NCBI GenBank assembly: GCA_964632995.1
Contig: CAZWDL010000061.1
Coordinates: 1 to 42,799 of the forward strand
DNA length: 42,799 nucleotides
Origin: CAZWDL01 sp964632995
Lineage (GTDB): Bacteria > Bacteroidota > Bacteroidia > Chitinophagales > Saprospiraceae
Reading direction: 5' to 3'
How positions within the stretch are numbered: the first letter of the stretch is position 1; every line of letters starts with the position of its first letter. This document shows positions 33,450 through 42,748 of the stretch, in pieces. A program made the position numbers and the translations under genes. A model generated the notes under the pieces. That model saw only the letters and a list, made by a program, of their open reading frames with translations. It had not been told where the DNA came from and searched no databases.

Positions 33450-34715
33450 ATGATCAAAGCCAACAATCCGAAACTGAGTTCCTGGGTAGACGTGCCCAAA
33501 GACAGCGACTTCCCCATTCAGAACCTCCCCTTCGGCGTATTCTGCACGCCCGGACTATCGCCACGCCTGTGCACCGCCATCGGTGATCAGGTGGCCGACC
33601 TGCAGGTGCTCGCCGAGCACGGCTTTTTCGACGATCTCAACGTACCAAAGTCCGTTTTCGCTCAGCCCTTCCTCAATGAATTCATGGCCCTGGGGCGTAA
33701 AAAAACGCGCGCCGTACGCAACCGGCTCTCGGAAATTCTCGACAATGACCTGGAAGACTGGGACGCCAGTGAGCTGGCTGAATACTTTCTTCATCCTCAC
33801 TCACGCGTGCAAATGATGATGCCGGTCAGAGTGGGGGACTATACCGATTTCTATTCCAGCCTGGAACACGCCACCAATGTAGGCTCCCTGTTCCGGGACC
33901 CGGAAAATGCACTGAACCCCAACTGGCGCCACCTGCCCGCAGGCTATCACGGCCGGACATCCTCCATCGTCATCTCCGGCACGCCCATCCGGCGGCCTAA
34001 AGGACAACAATCTCCCGCCGATGAAGGCTATCCCGTTTTCGGCCCCAGCCGGCAGCTCGACTTTGAGCTGGAGGTGGCTTTTGTACTGGGAAAATCGACG
34101 AAAATAGGAGAATCGATCTCAACAGAAGAAGCAGAAGACTACATTTTCGGACTGATGCTGTTCAACGACTGGTCGGCGCGCGACATACAGCGCTGGGAAT
34201 ACCGGCCTCTCGGTCCTTTTCTGGGCAAGAGCTTCGCTTCCACCGTCTCTCCCTGGGTCGTCACCCTCGACGCCCTGGAACCCTTCCGCTGTAAAGGACC
34301 GGAGCAAGAGCCAAAGCCCCTGCCCTATCTGCAATGCGAAGGGAAACACAGCTTTGACATCAATCTGGAGGTATTGCTGCAAACACAGGGAGGCGCCCCC
34401 CGGTGCATCACCCGGACCAACTACAAGCAACTCTATTGGAATATATGCCAGCAACTGGCCCACCAGACGGTCAACGGTTGCAACGTCAATGTCGGCGATC
34501 TCTATGCCAGCGGCACCATCAGCGGTCCTACCCCCGACAGCTACGGCTCCCTGCTCGAACTGACACAGGGCGGGACCCGCCCCATCGGCCTGCCCGGCGG
34601 CGGGGAACGCCGCTTCCTGGAAGACGGCGACACGATCATACTCCACGGCTGGTGCGAGAAGGACGACCTGCGTATCGGATTTGGGAAGACGGAAGGGACG
34701 ATTGTCGGAGCTTAA
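33450..34715 (+). CDS. fahA: Fumarylacetoacetase
   Basis: Hydrolyses fumarylacetoacetate to fumarate and acetoacetate, the last step of tyrosine breakdown. At 421 residues it has the size of the two-domain eukaryote-like enzyme. All key residues of the mouse enzyme are found: metal ligand D133 in GDYTDF, catalytic H140 in EHATNVG, E206 and E208 in DFELEVAF, and D240 in FNDWSARDIQ. No other tyrosine-pathway gene lies in the window. Confidence 0.95.
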   Translation: MIKANNPKLSSWVDVPKDSDFPIQNLPFGVFCTPGLSPRLCTAIGDQVADLQVLAEHGFFDDLNVPKSVFAQPFLNEFMALGRKKTRAVRNRLSEILDNDLEDWDASELAEYFLHPHSRVQMMMPVRVGDYTDFYSSLEHATNVGSLFRDPENALNPNWRHLPAGYHGRTSSIVISGTPIRRPKGQQSPADEGYPVFGPSRQLDFELEVAFVLGKSTKIGESISTEEAEDYIFGLMLFNDWSARDIQRWEYRPLGPFLGKSFASTVSPWVVTLDALEPFRCKGPEQEPKPLPYLQCEGKHSFDINLEVLLQTQGGAPRCITRTNYKQLYWNICQQLAHQTVNGCNVNVGDLYASGTISGPTPDSYGSLLELTQGGTRPIGLPGGGERRFLEDGDTIILHGWCEKDDLRIGFGKTEGTIVGA

Positions 34716-34773
34716 AAAAATTGTTCGAGGGGAAGTTGAATAATTTGTTTTTACCAACGATAGTGCAAAGTCT

Positions 34774-36236
34774 ATGTTCTCTATGGAATCCCGGAAACAC
34801 TGCCTTTTAATTTTCACTATGCTTCTTCCCCTGCTATCGCCTCACAGCCTGCTGATCGGCCAGGCCAGTCTGCAGCAGGCAATCAATGCGCTGGCCCGGT
34901 CTTCTGAACTCCGGCATGCCGGCTTCGGCGTCTGTGTTATGGACGTGGAAACTGGAGAAGTGATTGCCAGCTACGATCCCGATCGCAGCCTGACTCCGGC
35001 CTCTACCCTGAAGGTACTCATTACCGCTACCGCCCTGGCGGTCCTGGGCCCTGATCACCGCTACCCCACCGAGCTGCAGTTCGACGGCATGATCGGCAGC
35101 NNNNNNNNNNGGGGCGGCTTTCCGGCAACCTCTACCTGCTGGGTTCAGGAGATCCAACCTTGGGATCGGGAGAAATGGAAGCCACCCCCGGCCTGGAAGG
35201 CATCCTGGAGCGCTTTCGCCTGGCCGTACAGCAGCGGGGCATCAAACACATTGAGGGTCATGTGGTAGGAGACGGTTCCGCCCTTCCTACCGATGTAAAA
35301 GTGCCGAGCTGGCAGTGGAACGACCTCGGCAATTACTACGCTGCCGGAAGCTGGGGGCTCAACCTACACGAAAACCTGTACTTCCTGCGATTTCAGCAAA
35401 ACGGTTCAATCGGCTCTACCCCGTCTATTACCCATATCCACCCCGAGGTGCCCGGCCTTACCTTGCACAACGAGGTGACAACGGCCGGACGCAACACCGG
35501 CGACAATGCCTACATTTACGGCGCTCCCTATTCCACCCTGCGCTATGTGCGCGGCACCATTCCGGCAGGCAGCGGGCTCTTTGACATTAAGGGATCGCTG
35601 CCCGATCCGCCCTTTTTCGCTGCTTATCACCTCTCCGCAGAACTGGAAAAAGTGGGAATACAAAACGATGGCGGTCCCATTTCTCAACTCGACCTGAGCC
35701 GTCGGGGGCATGGCGATTCCAGGCGAACGACCCTGATGACGCACTACTCACCGCCCCTTCGCGACATCGTTGCCCGCGCCAACGGCCGCAGCGTCAATTT
35801 GTACTGCGAAAGCTTGTTGCGAACATTAGGCAAAGCTAAAAAACAGCAGGGAAGCCTGAAGAACGGACTGCGGGTAGTGGCCGAAGAATGGCAGGCCCGG
35901 GGGGTGCGCTTCGACGGCGTACGCCTCTACGACGGCTCCGGGCTGTCATCACGCAACGTCATCACAGCCCGCTTTCTGGCCGCGGTGCTGCGCAAGAGCG
36001 CAGTAGATCAACGGCTCTTTCAGCCCTTGTACGATTCACTTCCCGACCGGAGTAACGGCAACGGTTTGGTGCGCGCCAAAAGCGGCACCCTGGGTCATGT
36101 GCGGGCTTATGCCGGGTATGCCCGCGACCGCAACGGACGCTTACACGCCTTCGCGCTCATCGCTAATAACTTCGATGGCTCAGGAGGCGCCATGCGGCGG
36201 CAGCTCCAACAACTCATGCTGCGCATGACGAAATAA
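34774..36236 (+). CDS. dacB: D-alanyl-D-alanine carboxypeptidase/endopeptidase, S13 family (PBP4)
   Basis: One gene broken only by a 10-N gap. Before the gap: a signal peptide and the SxxK motif S77-TLK. After the gap, the frame that starts GRLSGNLYLLGSGDPTL gives the PBP4 core, then the SxN motif (SVNLYCESLL) and the KTG-like motif KSGTLGHVRAYAGY. The two parts are in different frames because 10 is a placeholder; a true gap length of 2 modulo 3 restores one frame, with Ser directly followed by one or a few residues and Gly. The enzyme trims peptidoglycan in the periplasm. The ATG at 34783 is an alternative start. Confidence 0.9.
35101..35110. other. Assembly gap of 10 N inside dacB
   Basis: Ten N interrupt the PBP4 gene. 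The flanking frames show that the real length must be 2 modulo 3 if the gene is intact. Confidence 0.95.
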
Positions 36237-36323
36237 GTCTGAAAAAATTATTTACTATCCTAATCCCTTTGCTGCTGTTGGTCGAAGCGTTAACTTTACT
36301 CAAATTTGTCAGAATACAACCGT

Positions 36324-37049
36324 ATGGAGTTTAACAAAAGTATTATCCTGGCCCTAAACATCCTGGTGCTTCTGCTTGCTGCCTGCCAGCCGGATCAGCC
36401 GGATCAACGGCAGCAGCCTTCCGCTCCAGTCCCTCCGCAAAACGAACGCTCCGCCGATACCAACCGCACGGAAAATACCAACCGTAAACCGGGTTTTACG
36501 GAAGATTACCTCAATACCAATCGCCTGATCTGGCAGAAACCCGAGATGATCATCAATCTGCTGGGCAGCCTGGAAAATAAAACCATAGCCGATATCGGGG
36601 CCGGCAAAGGCTTCTTCGCTCTGCGCCTGGCTCCCAAAGCCGGGAAAGTCATCGCCGTAGATATCGACCCGCGCTTCACCCAGTATCTCGACAGCCTCAA
36701 ACAGCAGGTGCTGCCCGCAGATATGCAGGATCAACTCGAAACCCGCCTCGCCGAACCCGACGACCCTCACCTGCGCCCGGGGGAAGTCGATATCGCCATG
36801 ATCGTTAATACCTATATGTACATGAAAAACCGGGTGCCCTATCTCAGAAACCTGAAAGAAGGACTTAAGGAAGGCGGCACCCTGCTCATCATCGACTTCA
36901 AGAAAAAACGCACGCCCCTCGGCCCCCCTTCCACGTACCGCATCCCCCTCTATCAGGTCGAGGAAGAACTGATCGAAGCCGGTTACGAAAATATCCAAAC
37001 CAATGATACCGCCCTGGATTATCAGTATATCATCTTTGCAGAGAAGTGA
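36324..37049 (+). CDS. Lipid-anchored class I SAM-dependent methyltransferase
   Basis: A 241-residue protein starting at ATG 36324; an upstream TTG adds six residues and weakens the signal. The leader MEFNKSIILALNILVLLLAAC is a type II signal with lipobox LLAAC (Cys21). A low-complexity linker rich in Gln, Pro and Asn follows (about 22-55). The catalytic domain has motif I IADIGAGKGFF, the acidic VIAVDID and an EGGTLLIIDF strand. Methyltransferases need cytoplasmic SAM, so an exported, lipid-anchored one is unusual, but such proteins are known in this phylum. The substrate is unknown. Confidence 0.82.
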   Translation: MEFNKSIILALNILVLLLAACQPDQPDQRQQPSAPVPPQNERSADTNRTENTNRKPGFTEDYLNTNRLIWQKPEMIINLLGSLENKTIADIGAGKGFFALRLAPKAGKVIAVDIDPRFTQYLDSLKQQVLPADMQDQLETRLAEPDDPHLRPGEVDIAMIVNTYMYMKNRVPYLRNLKEGLKEGGTLLIIDFKKKRTPLGPPSTYRIPLYQVEEELIEAGYENIQTNDTALDYQYIIFAEK

Positions 37050-37133
37050 TTGGAAAGAAAATGAGGGAAAAGGAAATGGACTTCCCGCGGGGTACATGAG
37101 AACACTGCACCAAACCTGCTGTAGTCCGCAGTT

Positions 37134-37318
37134 CCGGAGGCACTAGTGCCTTCGGCACTAAATCTCTACTACCATAGACTCGTTCTTTTCCGCCTGTCCT
37201 TCGTTAGAGAACCCCTTACGTAGCGGTGCTATGCGCGGGAACCTCCGCCTTGGCCAGACGAAAAACAACTTCGTCTATGATAGCATTTACTTAATGCCGA
37301 AGGCACTAGTGGCTCCGG
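37134..37318. repeat. Fold-back (MITE-like) element
   Basis: Inverted arms of 28 bp (37134-37161 and 37291-37318) differ at two positions and contain a perfect 17-bp core CACTAGTGCCTTCGGCA. Similarity continues inward, with CTACCATAGAC matched by the reverse complement CTATCATAGAC. The whole forms a fold-back of about 185 bp with no coding capacity. It fills the 308-bp space between the convergent methyltransferase and purA genes. No target-site duplication is obvious. Confidence 0.75.
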
Positions 37319-37357
37319 CGATCTCAACCGCAACAAAGCACCTCCAGGAAGCTCCTT

Positions 37358-38662
37358 CTACTCTCCCACAACCGTTCTGCCGACATTCACCTTCTCCTTT
37401 AGAATGAGTTTGTTGCGTTCCGGACCGGTGGAGACCATGGTGACCGGAACATTCAGGTACGCTTCCAGGGCTTCCAGGTAAGTTCGCGCGGGAGCAGGCA
37501 GCTCATCGTAGTCCGTGATGCCGTCCAGCGATTGTTGCCAGCCACCGTAAGTTTGGTAGATTGGCTCGATGTCATGGTCGTTGATATCAAAAGGCAGTTG
37601 CCTGCTGCTGACGTCATCGTAGCGATAAGCGGTCGCGGCGCGTACAGATTTGAAGTCATTGAGTACATCCACTTTGGTGACCACCAACTGGGTAACGCCG
37701 TTGAGCATGGTCGTGTACTCCAGCTGCGGCAGGTCAATCCATCCGCAACGGCGCGGCCGGCCGGTAGTAGCGCCGAATTCTCCGCCCTCCGAGCGCAGGC
37801 GTTCGCCCGTCTCATCGTTCAGCTCGGTAGGAAAAGGCCCCGACCCTACGCGGGTACAGTAGGCTTTGGTAATACCGATTACTTCACCGATTTTTCCGGG
37901 AGAGACCCCCAGGCCGATACATACCCCGGCAGTGATGGTATTGGAAGAGGTTACATAAGGATAGGTGCCGTAGTCGATGTCCAGCATGGATCCCTGCGCG
38001 CCTTCGGCCAGGATGCGCTTTCCGGCCTTGAGAGCTTCGTTGAGGTAGTATTCTCCATCTACCGCTTGCAGACTGCGCAGCACTTCCAGGCTTTCGAACC
38101 ATTTTTCCTCTTCCCCTTCCAGATCGAAGTCAATGTTGGGATAGATCTTTGCGAGTTGCAGGTGCTTAGCTTTTAGGGCTTCGTATTTTTCCAGAAAATC
38201 AGGACGCAGAATATCCCCGACGCGCAGACCATTGCGCCCTGTTTTATCCATATAAGTGGGACCGATGCCCTTGAGGGTGGAGCCTATTTTTTCTTTTCCT
38301 TTAGCGCGTTCGGATGCGGCATCCAGGTAGCGGTGGGTCGGCAGGATTAGATGGACCTTCTTGGCCACCAGCAGGCGGCGCTGGTAGTCGACCTGCATAT
38401 CGCGCAATTGATCGATTTCCTTGGAGAGCGTAATCGGATCCAGGACGACGCCGTTACCGATCAGATTGAGCAGGCCTTTCCGGAAAATTCCCGAAGGCAC
38501 CGTGTGCAATACTACTTTGAGGCCATCGAATTTAAGCGTATGGCCGGCATTGGGACCACCCTGAAAACGGGCGACTATATGGTAGCGTTCTGCAAGATAA
38601 TCTACAATCTTACCTTTCCCTTCATCTCCCCATTGCAAGCCGAGAATAACATCAATTGCCAT
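37358..38662 (-). CDS. purA: Adenylosuccinate synthetase
   Basis: Joins IMP and aspartate with GTP hydrolysis, the first committed step to AMP. The 434-residue length is standard. The GTP loop GDEGKGK is at 12-18, with the catalytic Asp13 in it and His41 in NAGHT. The IMP-binding VGSGPFPTE and GATTGRPRRCGWID are intact. The gene has its own leader, with TTGACTAATTTGTCAA 20 bp upstream of the ATG. Confidence 0.97.
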   Translation of the reverse strand: MAIDVILGLQWGDEGKGKIVDYLAERYHIVARFQGGPNAGHTLKFDGLKVVLHTVPSGIFRKGLLNLIGNGVVLDPITLSKEIDQLRDMQVDYQRRLLVAKKVHLILPTHRYLDAASERAKGKEKIGSTLKGIGPTYMDKTGRNGLRVGDILRPDFLEKYEALKAKHLQLAKIYPNIDFDLEGEEEKWFESLEVLRSLQAVDGEYYLNEALKAGKRILAEGAQGSMLDIDYGTYPYVTSSNTITAGVCIGLGVSPGKIGEVIGITKAYCTRVGSGPFPTELNDETGERLRSEGGEFGATTGRPRRCGWIDLPQLEYTTMLNGVTQLVVTKVDVLNDFKSVRAATAYRYDDVSSRQLPFDINDHDIEPIYQTYGGWQQSLDGITDYDELPAPARTYLEALEAYLNVPVTMVSTGPERNKLILKEKVNVGRTVVGE

Positions 38663-38805
38663 ATATATTTCTTTTTGCGCCTTGACTAATTTGTCAAAGT
38701 TGTTGGTTTTTATTGGTGATTCGATTTATGGCCGCTAATCTAGTAAAAATCCGCGTCAAGGCAGGGAATGGGAACCCGCTAATCTTGAGCGACCGGTTGG
38801 GAATA

Positions 38806-39150
38806 TCAAGCCGACAATAAGCCCTTTGCCTCTTCCAGAGAATCTGTCAGCGCAAACATGGGGCGCAGCTTTGTAATATCGAGCAACTCCTTCACTTTGC
38901 CGGAGGCGTGCACAATGACCACCCGTCCTCCTGATTTCCTAGCCCGGTGCCTCAGCTGGATAAGAAAATTGATCCCGACGCTGTTGATATAGTCAATATC
39001 TGTTAAATTGACGATAATGTTAGCAAAATCGTCCGTCATTTTGTCATCCACGGCTACCATGATTTTACGGTTGGCCGTTTCGCTGAGCAGATCCCGAACC
39101 TGTATGATATAAATGTCTTGCTCCTTGGATATTTGAAAAAGCTCTTTCAT
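38806..39150 (-). CDS. STAS-domain protein (anti-sigma factor antagonist type)
   Basis: A 114-residue single STAS domain. The phosphorylation-site Ser is S57 in DIDYINSVGINFL, followed by the helix LIQLRHRARKSGGRVVIV. Such proteins switch anti-sigma factors or signalling complexes when a kinase or phosphatase acts on the Ser. No kinase or phosphatase partner gene is adjacent, so the target is unknown. It lies between purA and fur on the same strand. Confidence 0.87.
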   Translation of the reverse strand: MKELFQISKEQDIYIIQVRDLLSETANRKIMVAVDDKMTDDFANIIVNLTDIDYINSVGINFLIQLRHRARKSGGRVVIVHASGKVKELLDITKLRPMFALTDSLEEAKGLLSA

Positions 39151-39174
39151 TTACGCTTCGACAATTGGGTTGTT

Positions 39175-39261
39175 TTCTCAATCCTGTTGCGCAAGCGACT
39201 GCTTGCGAGGTACATCCAGGCAAGGTGGCAGATTATCAACCTGACTAAGCCGGATTGAGAA
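39175..39261. other. Structured interval between fur and the STAS gene
   Basis: Outer arms TTCTCAATCC (39175-39184) and GGATTGAGAA (39252-39261) enclose a hairpin CGCAAGC-GACT-GCTTGCG (39190-39207). No T-run follows on the minus strand. It could be a leader structure or a small RNA; no closer identification is possible. Confidence 0.45.
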
Positions 39262-39347
39262 GGTGTTTGAAAAAGAAAACGGCATTCAATTCCGCCGTCT
39301 GATTTTACGAATACCTGCTAAAAACTGATTGTTATCCGATACTCTGA

Positions 39348-39860
39348 TCAATGCTCCTGCTCTGTAGACTCGACAGGTTCTTCCTTACGCCCCCCGGCAG
39401 TTTTCGGACAGGCGCCGTCGCATTGTCCGTATAGATTGAGAGAATGGTGGATGATCTTAAATTTCAGCAATTCGCCCATCATATCCTTGATCTGCTGAAT
39501 CCGCGGATCACAGAACTCCAACACTTTCCCGCAGTCGACACAAATCAAGTGATCATGCTGCTTGTATCCGTAGGATTTTTCATACTGAGCGAGATTCTTC
39601 CCAAACTGGTGTTTCTTAACCAGATCGCAGGTGACGAGTAACTCCAGCGTATTATACACCGTTGCCCGGCTGACCCGGTAATTTTGGTTTTTCATATGAA
39701 TATAAAGGGCCTCTGCATCGAAGTGATCGGTGCGCCGGTAGATTTCCTCCAGAATGGCGAATCGCTCCGGTGTTTTACGAAAACCGTTTTTCTCCAGATG
39801 AGAAGCAAATATATTCTTGACTTCCTTAATGATATCTTCCTGCTTTCTTTGCACACCCAT
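39348..39860 (-). CDS. Fur-family metalloregulator
   Basis: A 170-residue Fur-family protein. The winged helix has the recognition helix VSRATVYNTLELL (63-75). The metal-sensing part has HDH at 102-104 and the structural zinc pair C107 and C110 in CVDCG; a second Cys pair is in YGQCDGAC. It follows the Fur/PerR scheme, but which metal or oxidant it senses cannot be decided. There is no clear Fur box in its own upstream region. Confidence 0.92.
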   Translation of the reverse strand: MGVQRKQEDIIKEVKNIFASHLEKNGFRKTPERFAILEEIYRRTDHFDAEALYIHMKNQNYRVSRATVYNTLELLVTCDLVKKHQFGKNLAQYEKSYGYKQHDHLICVDCGKVLEFCDPRIQQIKDMMGELLKFKIIHHSLNLYGQCDGACPKTAGGRKEEPVESTEQEH

Positions 39861-40017
39861 GCCAAATAGTATTCAAATGTAATGAAGGAAAACCGCTACT
39901 CGTGAGGCAGCTCGTTTTCCACTAGCGCGCCGTGCACTAGCTTCTCGTGTAATTAACAAAGATAATAAATAAATCCCACGCCAGGGGCGCCGGGTTTTAA
40001 TACTCTAATCCTTTTCA

Positions 40018-42252
40018 TCAATCTATCCTTGAAACAGTAGAAACGTTTTCAAGGTTTTGTAAACTCCGGATGGCGATATTGAGCTGATCGATATTGCTGA
40101 CCAGCAGGCTGATTTTCCCTTCGAAGTAGCCCTCGTCTCCTTCCATGGAGAAAGAGCGTATATTGAGGTTGAGCAGAGAGGAAATTTCGTGTGTCACGCG
40201 TTCGATAACCCCCGGGCCGTCATCGATACCGGCAATTCTCAGGTCAGCTACGAAATACGCATCTGTAGTAGATACCCATTCGGCTTTCATGACCCGGTAA
40301 CCGTAATTCACCATGAGGTTAGTGGCATTCGGGCAATTGGTCCGGTGAATCTTCAGGCCTGCGTTAGCCGACAGGTAAGCGAAAATATCGTCCCCCTGTA
40401 CCGGATTACAGCAGGAGGCGAAGGTGTATTGATATCTTTCTCCCGGTTCGCCGTTGATGAGCAGACGCGGTTTTCCGGTGATTTTATTACGCTTGCGGCG
40501 AGGCGATCTGCTTTCCACCGGAGCAGGGGCGGGAAGAGCCACTTTTTCCGGTTCTGCTTCTACCAGCCGGTTGTTGGCATCGGTAGTGAAGTTCTTAAAT
40601 ATGTCCTGAATGCTGAGTTTGTCGGTAGCAATGGCGTAGTACAGGTCCACATGGGAACTCAGGTCAAAGTGTTTGACCAGTATTTCTACACTGCGTTCGA
40701 AGTCGGCCACCTTGAGATGCCTCAGTTTACGTTCCAGAGCCTCCCGGCCCAGCTCCCCTCTCCGGCGACGGCTTTCCTTCATCGCGGAGCGAATCTTGGA
40801 GCGGGCTTTCCCCGTAACAACCATCTTGAGCCAATCCTCACTGGGCTTCTGGTTTTTATTGGTGATAATCTGCACCTGATCGCCGTTCTTGAGCTTGTAA
40901 CCCATCGGAACCAGCTTGTTGTTAGCCTTGATTGCGGTGCAGTGATACCCCAGGTCGGTGTGTATGCTGAAGGCAAAGTCGAGAGCGGTAGCGCCTTTCG
41001 GCAAAATCTTCATATCGCCCTGAGGGGTATAAATATAAACCTCCTTATTGAAGAGGCTGTTGTTTTTGAAGTCGCCCAGAAACTCTACCGCGTCGCTGTT
41101 GGGGTCCTCGAGGATTTCGCGCACACTGTCGAGCCAGCGCTCGTAAACATCTGGTTGGCTGTTACCGCCTTTGTATTTCCAGTGCGCCGCATACCCCCGC
41201 TCCGCGATCTCGTCCATCCGTACACTGCGGATTTGCACTTCCACGTAGCGCCCCTTCGGTCCGATGACGGTAGTATGCAAAGACTCATAACCATTTGATT
41301 TTGGCGTCGTGATCCAGTCTTTGAGTCGTTCCGGAATAGGCGTATGAACATCTGTAACGATGGAATAAAACTGCCAGCAGATCAGCTTTTCCTTCTCTGG
41401 CGGTACATCTACGATAATCCGCACGGCGAAAAGGTCGTAGATTTCCTCGAAGGGCACCCGCTTCAATTTGACCTTGTTCCAGATAGAGTAGATGGACTTG
41501 GGGCGGCCAAAGATTTCATAGGGCACCCCTATTTCCTCCAGCCGTTCTTTCAGGGGCGTGATGAATTCGTTGATATACCGGGAGCGTTCCCGTTTGGTTT
41601 CCTGCAACTTGCGGGCGATGTCGAAGTAGGTATCCGGATCCGTCACCTTCATACACAGATCCAGAAACTCGGTCTTGAAATTATACAGACCGAGGCGGTG
41701 GGCAAGCGGAGCATATATGTAGCTGGTTTCGGCAGCAATTTTGAGTTGCTTATGCCGCGGCATCGCCCCCAGGGTCCGCATGTTGTGCAGGCGGTCGGCC
41801 ATTTTAATAAGAACGACGCGCACATCCTCCACCAAGGTACTGAGCACCTTCTTGAAGTTTTCCGCCTGAGGACTTTCGGCGTTGTATGCCCCGTCGAGCT
41901 TGGTGAGCCCGTCGACGATCTTGGCCACCCGGTCATTGAACTGCTCCCGGATCTGATCGAGACTGACATCGGTGTCCTCTACTACATCGTGCAGCAGGGC
42001 ACAAACGATAGCTGTAGGCCCCAGTCCGATTTCTTCGGCGCAAATGTTTGCTACGGCAATCGGATGCAGTATATACGGTTCCCCCGATTTGCGGCGCTGT
42101 TGACTGTGCGCCTGCACGGCCAGCTCATAAGCCTTGCGGATGTTACGGCTATCCTCTTCATCCATCTCGGCGTGAATAGAACGCAACAGCCTGCGGTAAG
42201 CATTCTGAATGAGCTTTTTCTCTTCTTCTCGTATGACTAAAGCCTCCGGCAT
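40018..42252 (-). CDS. Bifunctional (p)ppGpp synthetase/hydrolase (Rel/SpoT)
   Basis: A 744-residue Rel protein starting at ATG 42252; the longer frame adds 47 residues with no family match. In order: the HD hydrolase (about 45-200) with ILHP and the HDVVEDT motif (H88, D89); the synthetase (about 240-370) with GRPKSIYSIWNK and the catalytic Glu in YVEVQIRS; the TGS domain (about 400-460, EVYIYTPQGDMKILPKG); a helical and zinc-finger-like region with CCNP; and an ACT domain (about 665-740). An intact HD site means hydrolase activity is retained. It controls the stringent response. Confidence 0.95.
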   Translation of the reverse strand: MPEALVIREEEKKLIQNAYRRLLRSIHAEMDEEDSRNIRKAYELAVQAHSQQRRKSGEPYILHPIAVANICAEEIGLGPTAIVCALLHDVVEDTDVSLDQIREQFNDRVAKIVDGLTKLDGAYNAESPQAENFKKVLSTLVEDVRVVLIKMADRLHNMRTLGAMPRHKQLKIAAETSYIYAPLAHRLGLYNFKTEFLDLCMKVTDPDTYFDIARKLQETKRERSRYINEFITPLKERLEEIGVPYEIFGRPKSIYSIWNKVKLKRVPFEEIYDLFAVRIIVDVPPEKEKLICWQFYSIVTDVHTPIPERLKDWITTPKSNGYESLHTTVIGPKGRYVEVQIRSVRMDEIAERGYAAHWKYKGGNSQPDVYERWLDSVREILEDPNSDAVEFLGDFKNNSLFNKEVYIYTPQGDMKILPKGATALDFAFSIHTDLGYHCTAIKANNKLVPMGYKLKNGDQVQIITNKNQKPSEDWLKMVVTGKARSKIRSAMKESRRRRGELGREALERKLRHLKVADFERSVEILVKHFDLSSHVDLYYAIATDKLSIQDIFKNFTTDANNRLVEAEPEKVALPAPAPVESRSPRRKRNKITGKPRLLINGEPGERYQYTFASCCNPVQGDDIFAYLSANAGLKIHRTNCPNATNLMVNYGYRVMKAEWVSTTDAYFVADLRIAGIDDGPGVIERVTHEISSLLNLNIRSFSMEGDEGYFEGKISLLVSNIDQLNIAIRSLQNLENVSTVSRID

Positions 42253-42729
42253 GTGTTCTGATCGTTTCGTTCGTGGAATAGTCTTTTGAATTGGGTTCCG
42301 GGTGGCAAGGTTGTAGTTTTCCTTAGATGCAGAATATTCATACTGGACACCTGAGCCGGGCGGTACTGCGATCAGTAATCTTTTCCCGCACAACCGGATC
42401 CATTCATTAAATCATTTACGGCGAAGAATTGTTGTGATCGCCGGGTTACATTTTCTGGTCCGCCCTGTACTTCGGTTTAGCACATTGTTGCTACTAAACG
42501 TTTACAACAAAAAGTTAACCAAAAAAGTGCCCGGCGCACTTCACTCAGGCGCCGCGTATCCCGGGATGATAAGGCGATGATGCGTTTTCTCTGTGAACTG
42601 GTGATACTTCGTTCTAAACAAATCTAATAAAAATATCTACTTTAACCCGGATTATTCGTGGATTAATCTATTACGAAGCCAAACTGCCCGCCATTCTTAC
42701 GTTGGCTCGTCCGTCGATACTCACCGTAG

Positions 42730-42748
42730 CTAGTACACTGTGTACTAG
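42730..42748. repeat. Perfect 19-bp palindrome in the 3' non-coding region
   Basis: CTAGTACAC, a central T, and GTGTACTAG form a perfect palindrome. It lies in the 547-bp region after the rel start (42253-42799), which otherwise holds a plausible AT-rich leader for rel and no gene that I can support. Confidence 0.6.

Noticed and set aside
33134..33586. 150-codon frame before fahA
   Set aside because: Its second half overlaps fahA in another frame and the protein has no plausible composition; only the short lipoprotein frame inside it is kept as a candidate.
38682..38697. TTGACTAATTTGTCAA upstream of purA as another island operator
   Set aside because: The arms are similar, but the central spacer is 6 nt instead of 4 and there is no paired site or 23-nt -7 spacing.
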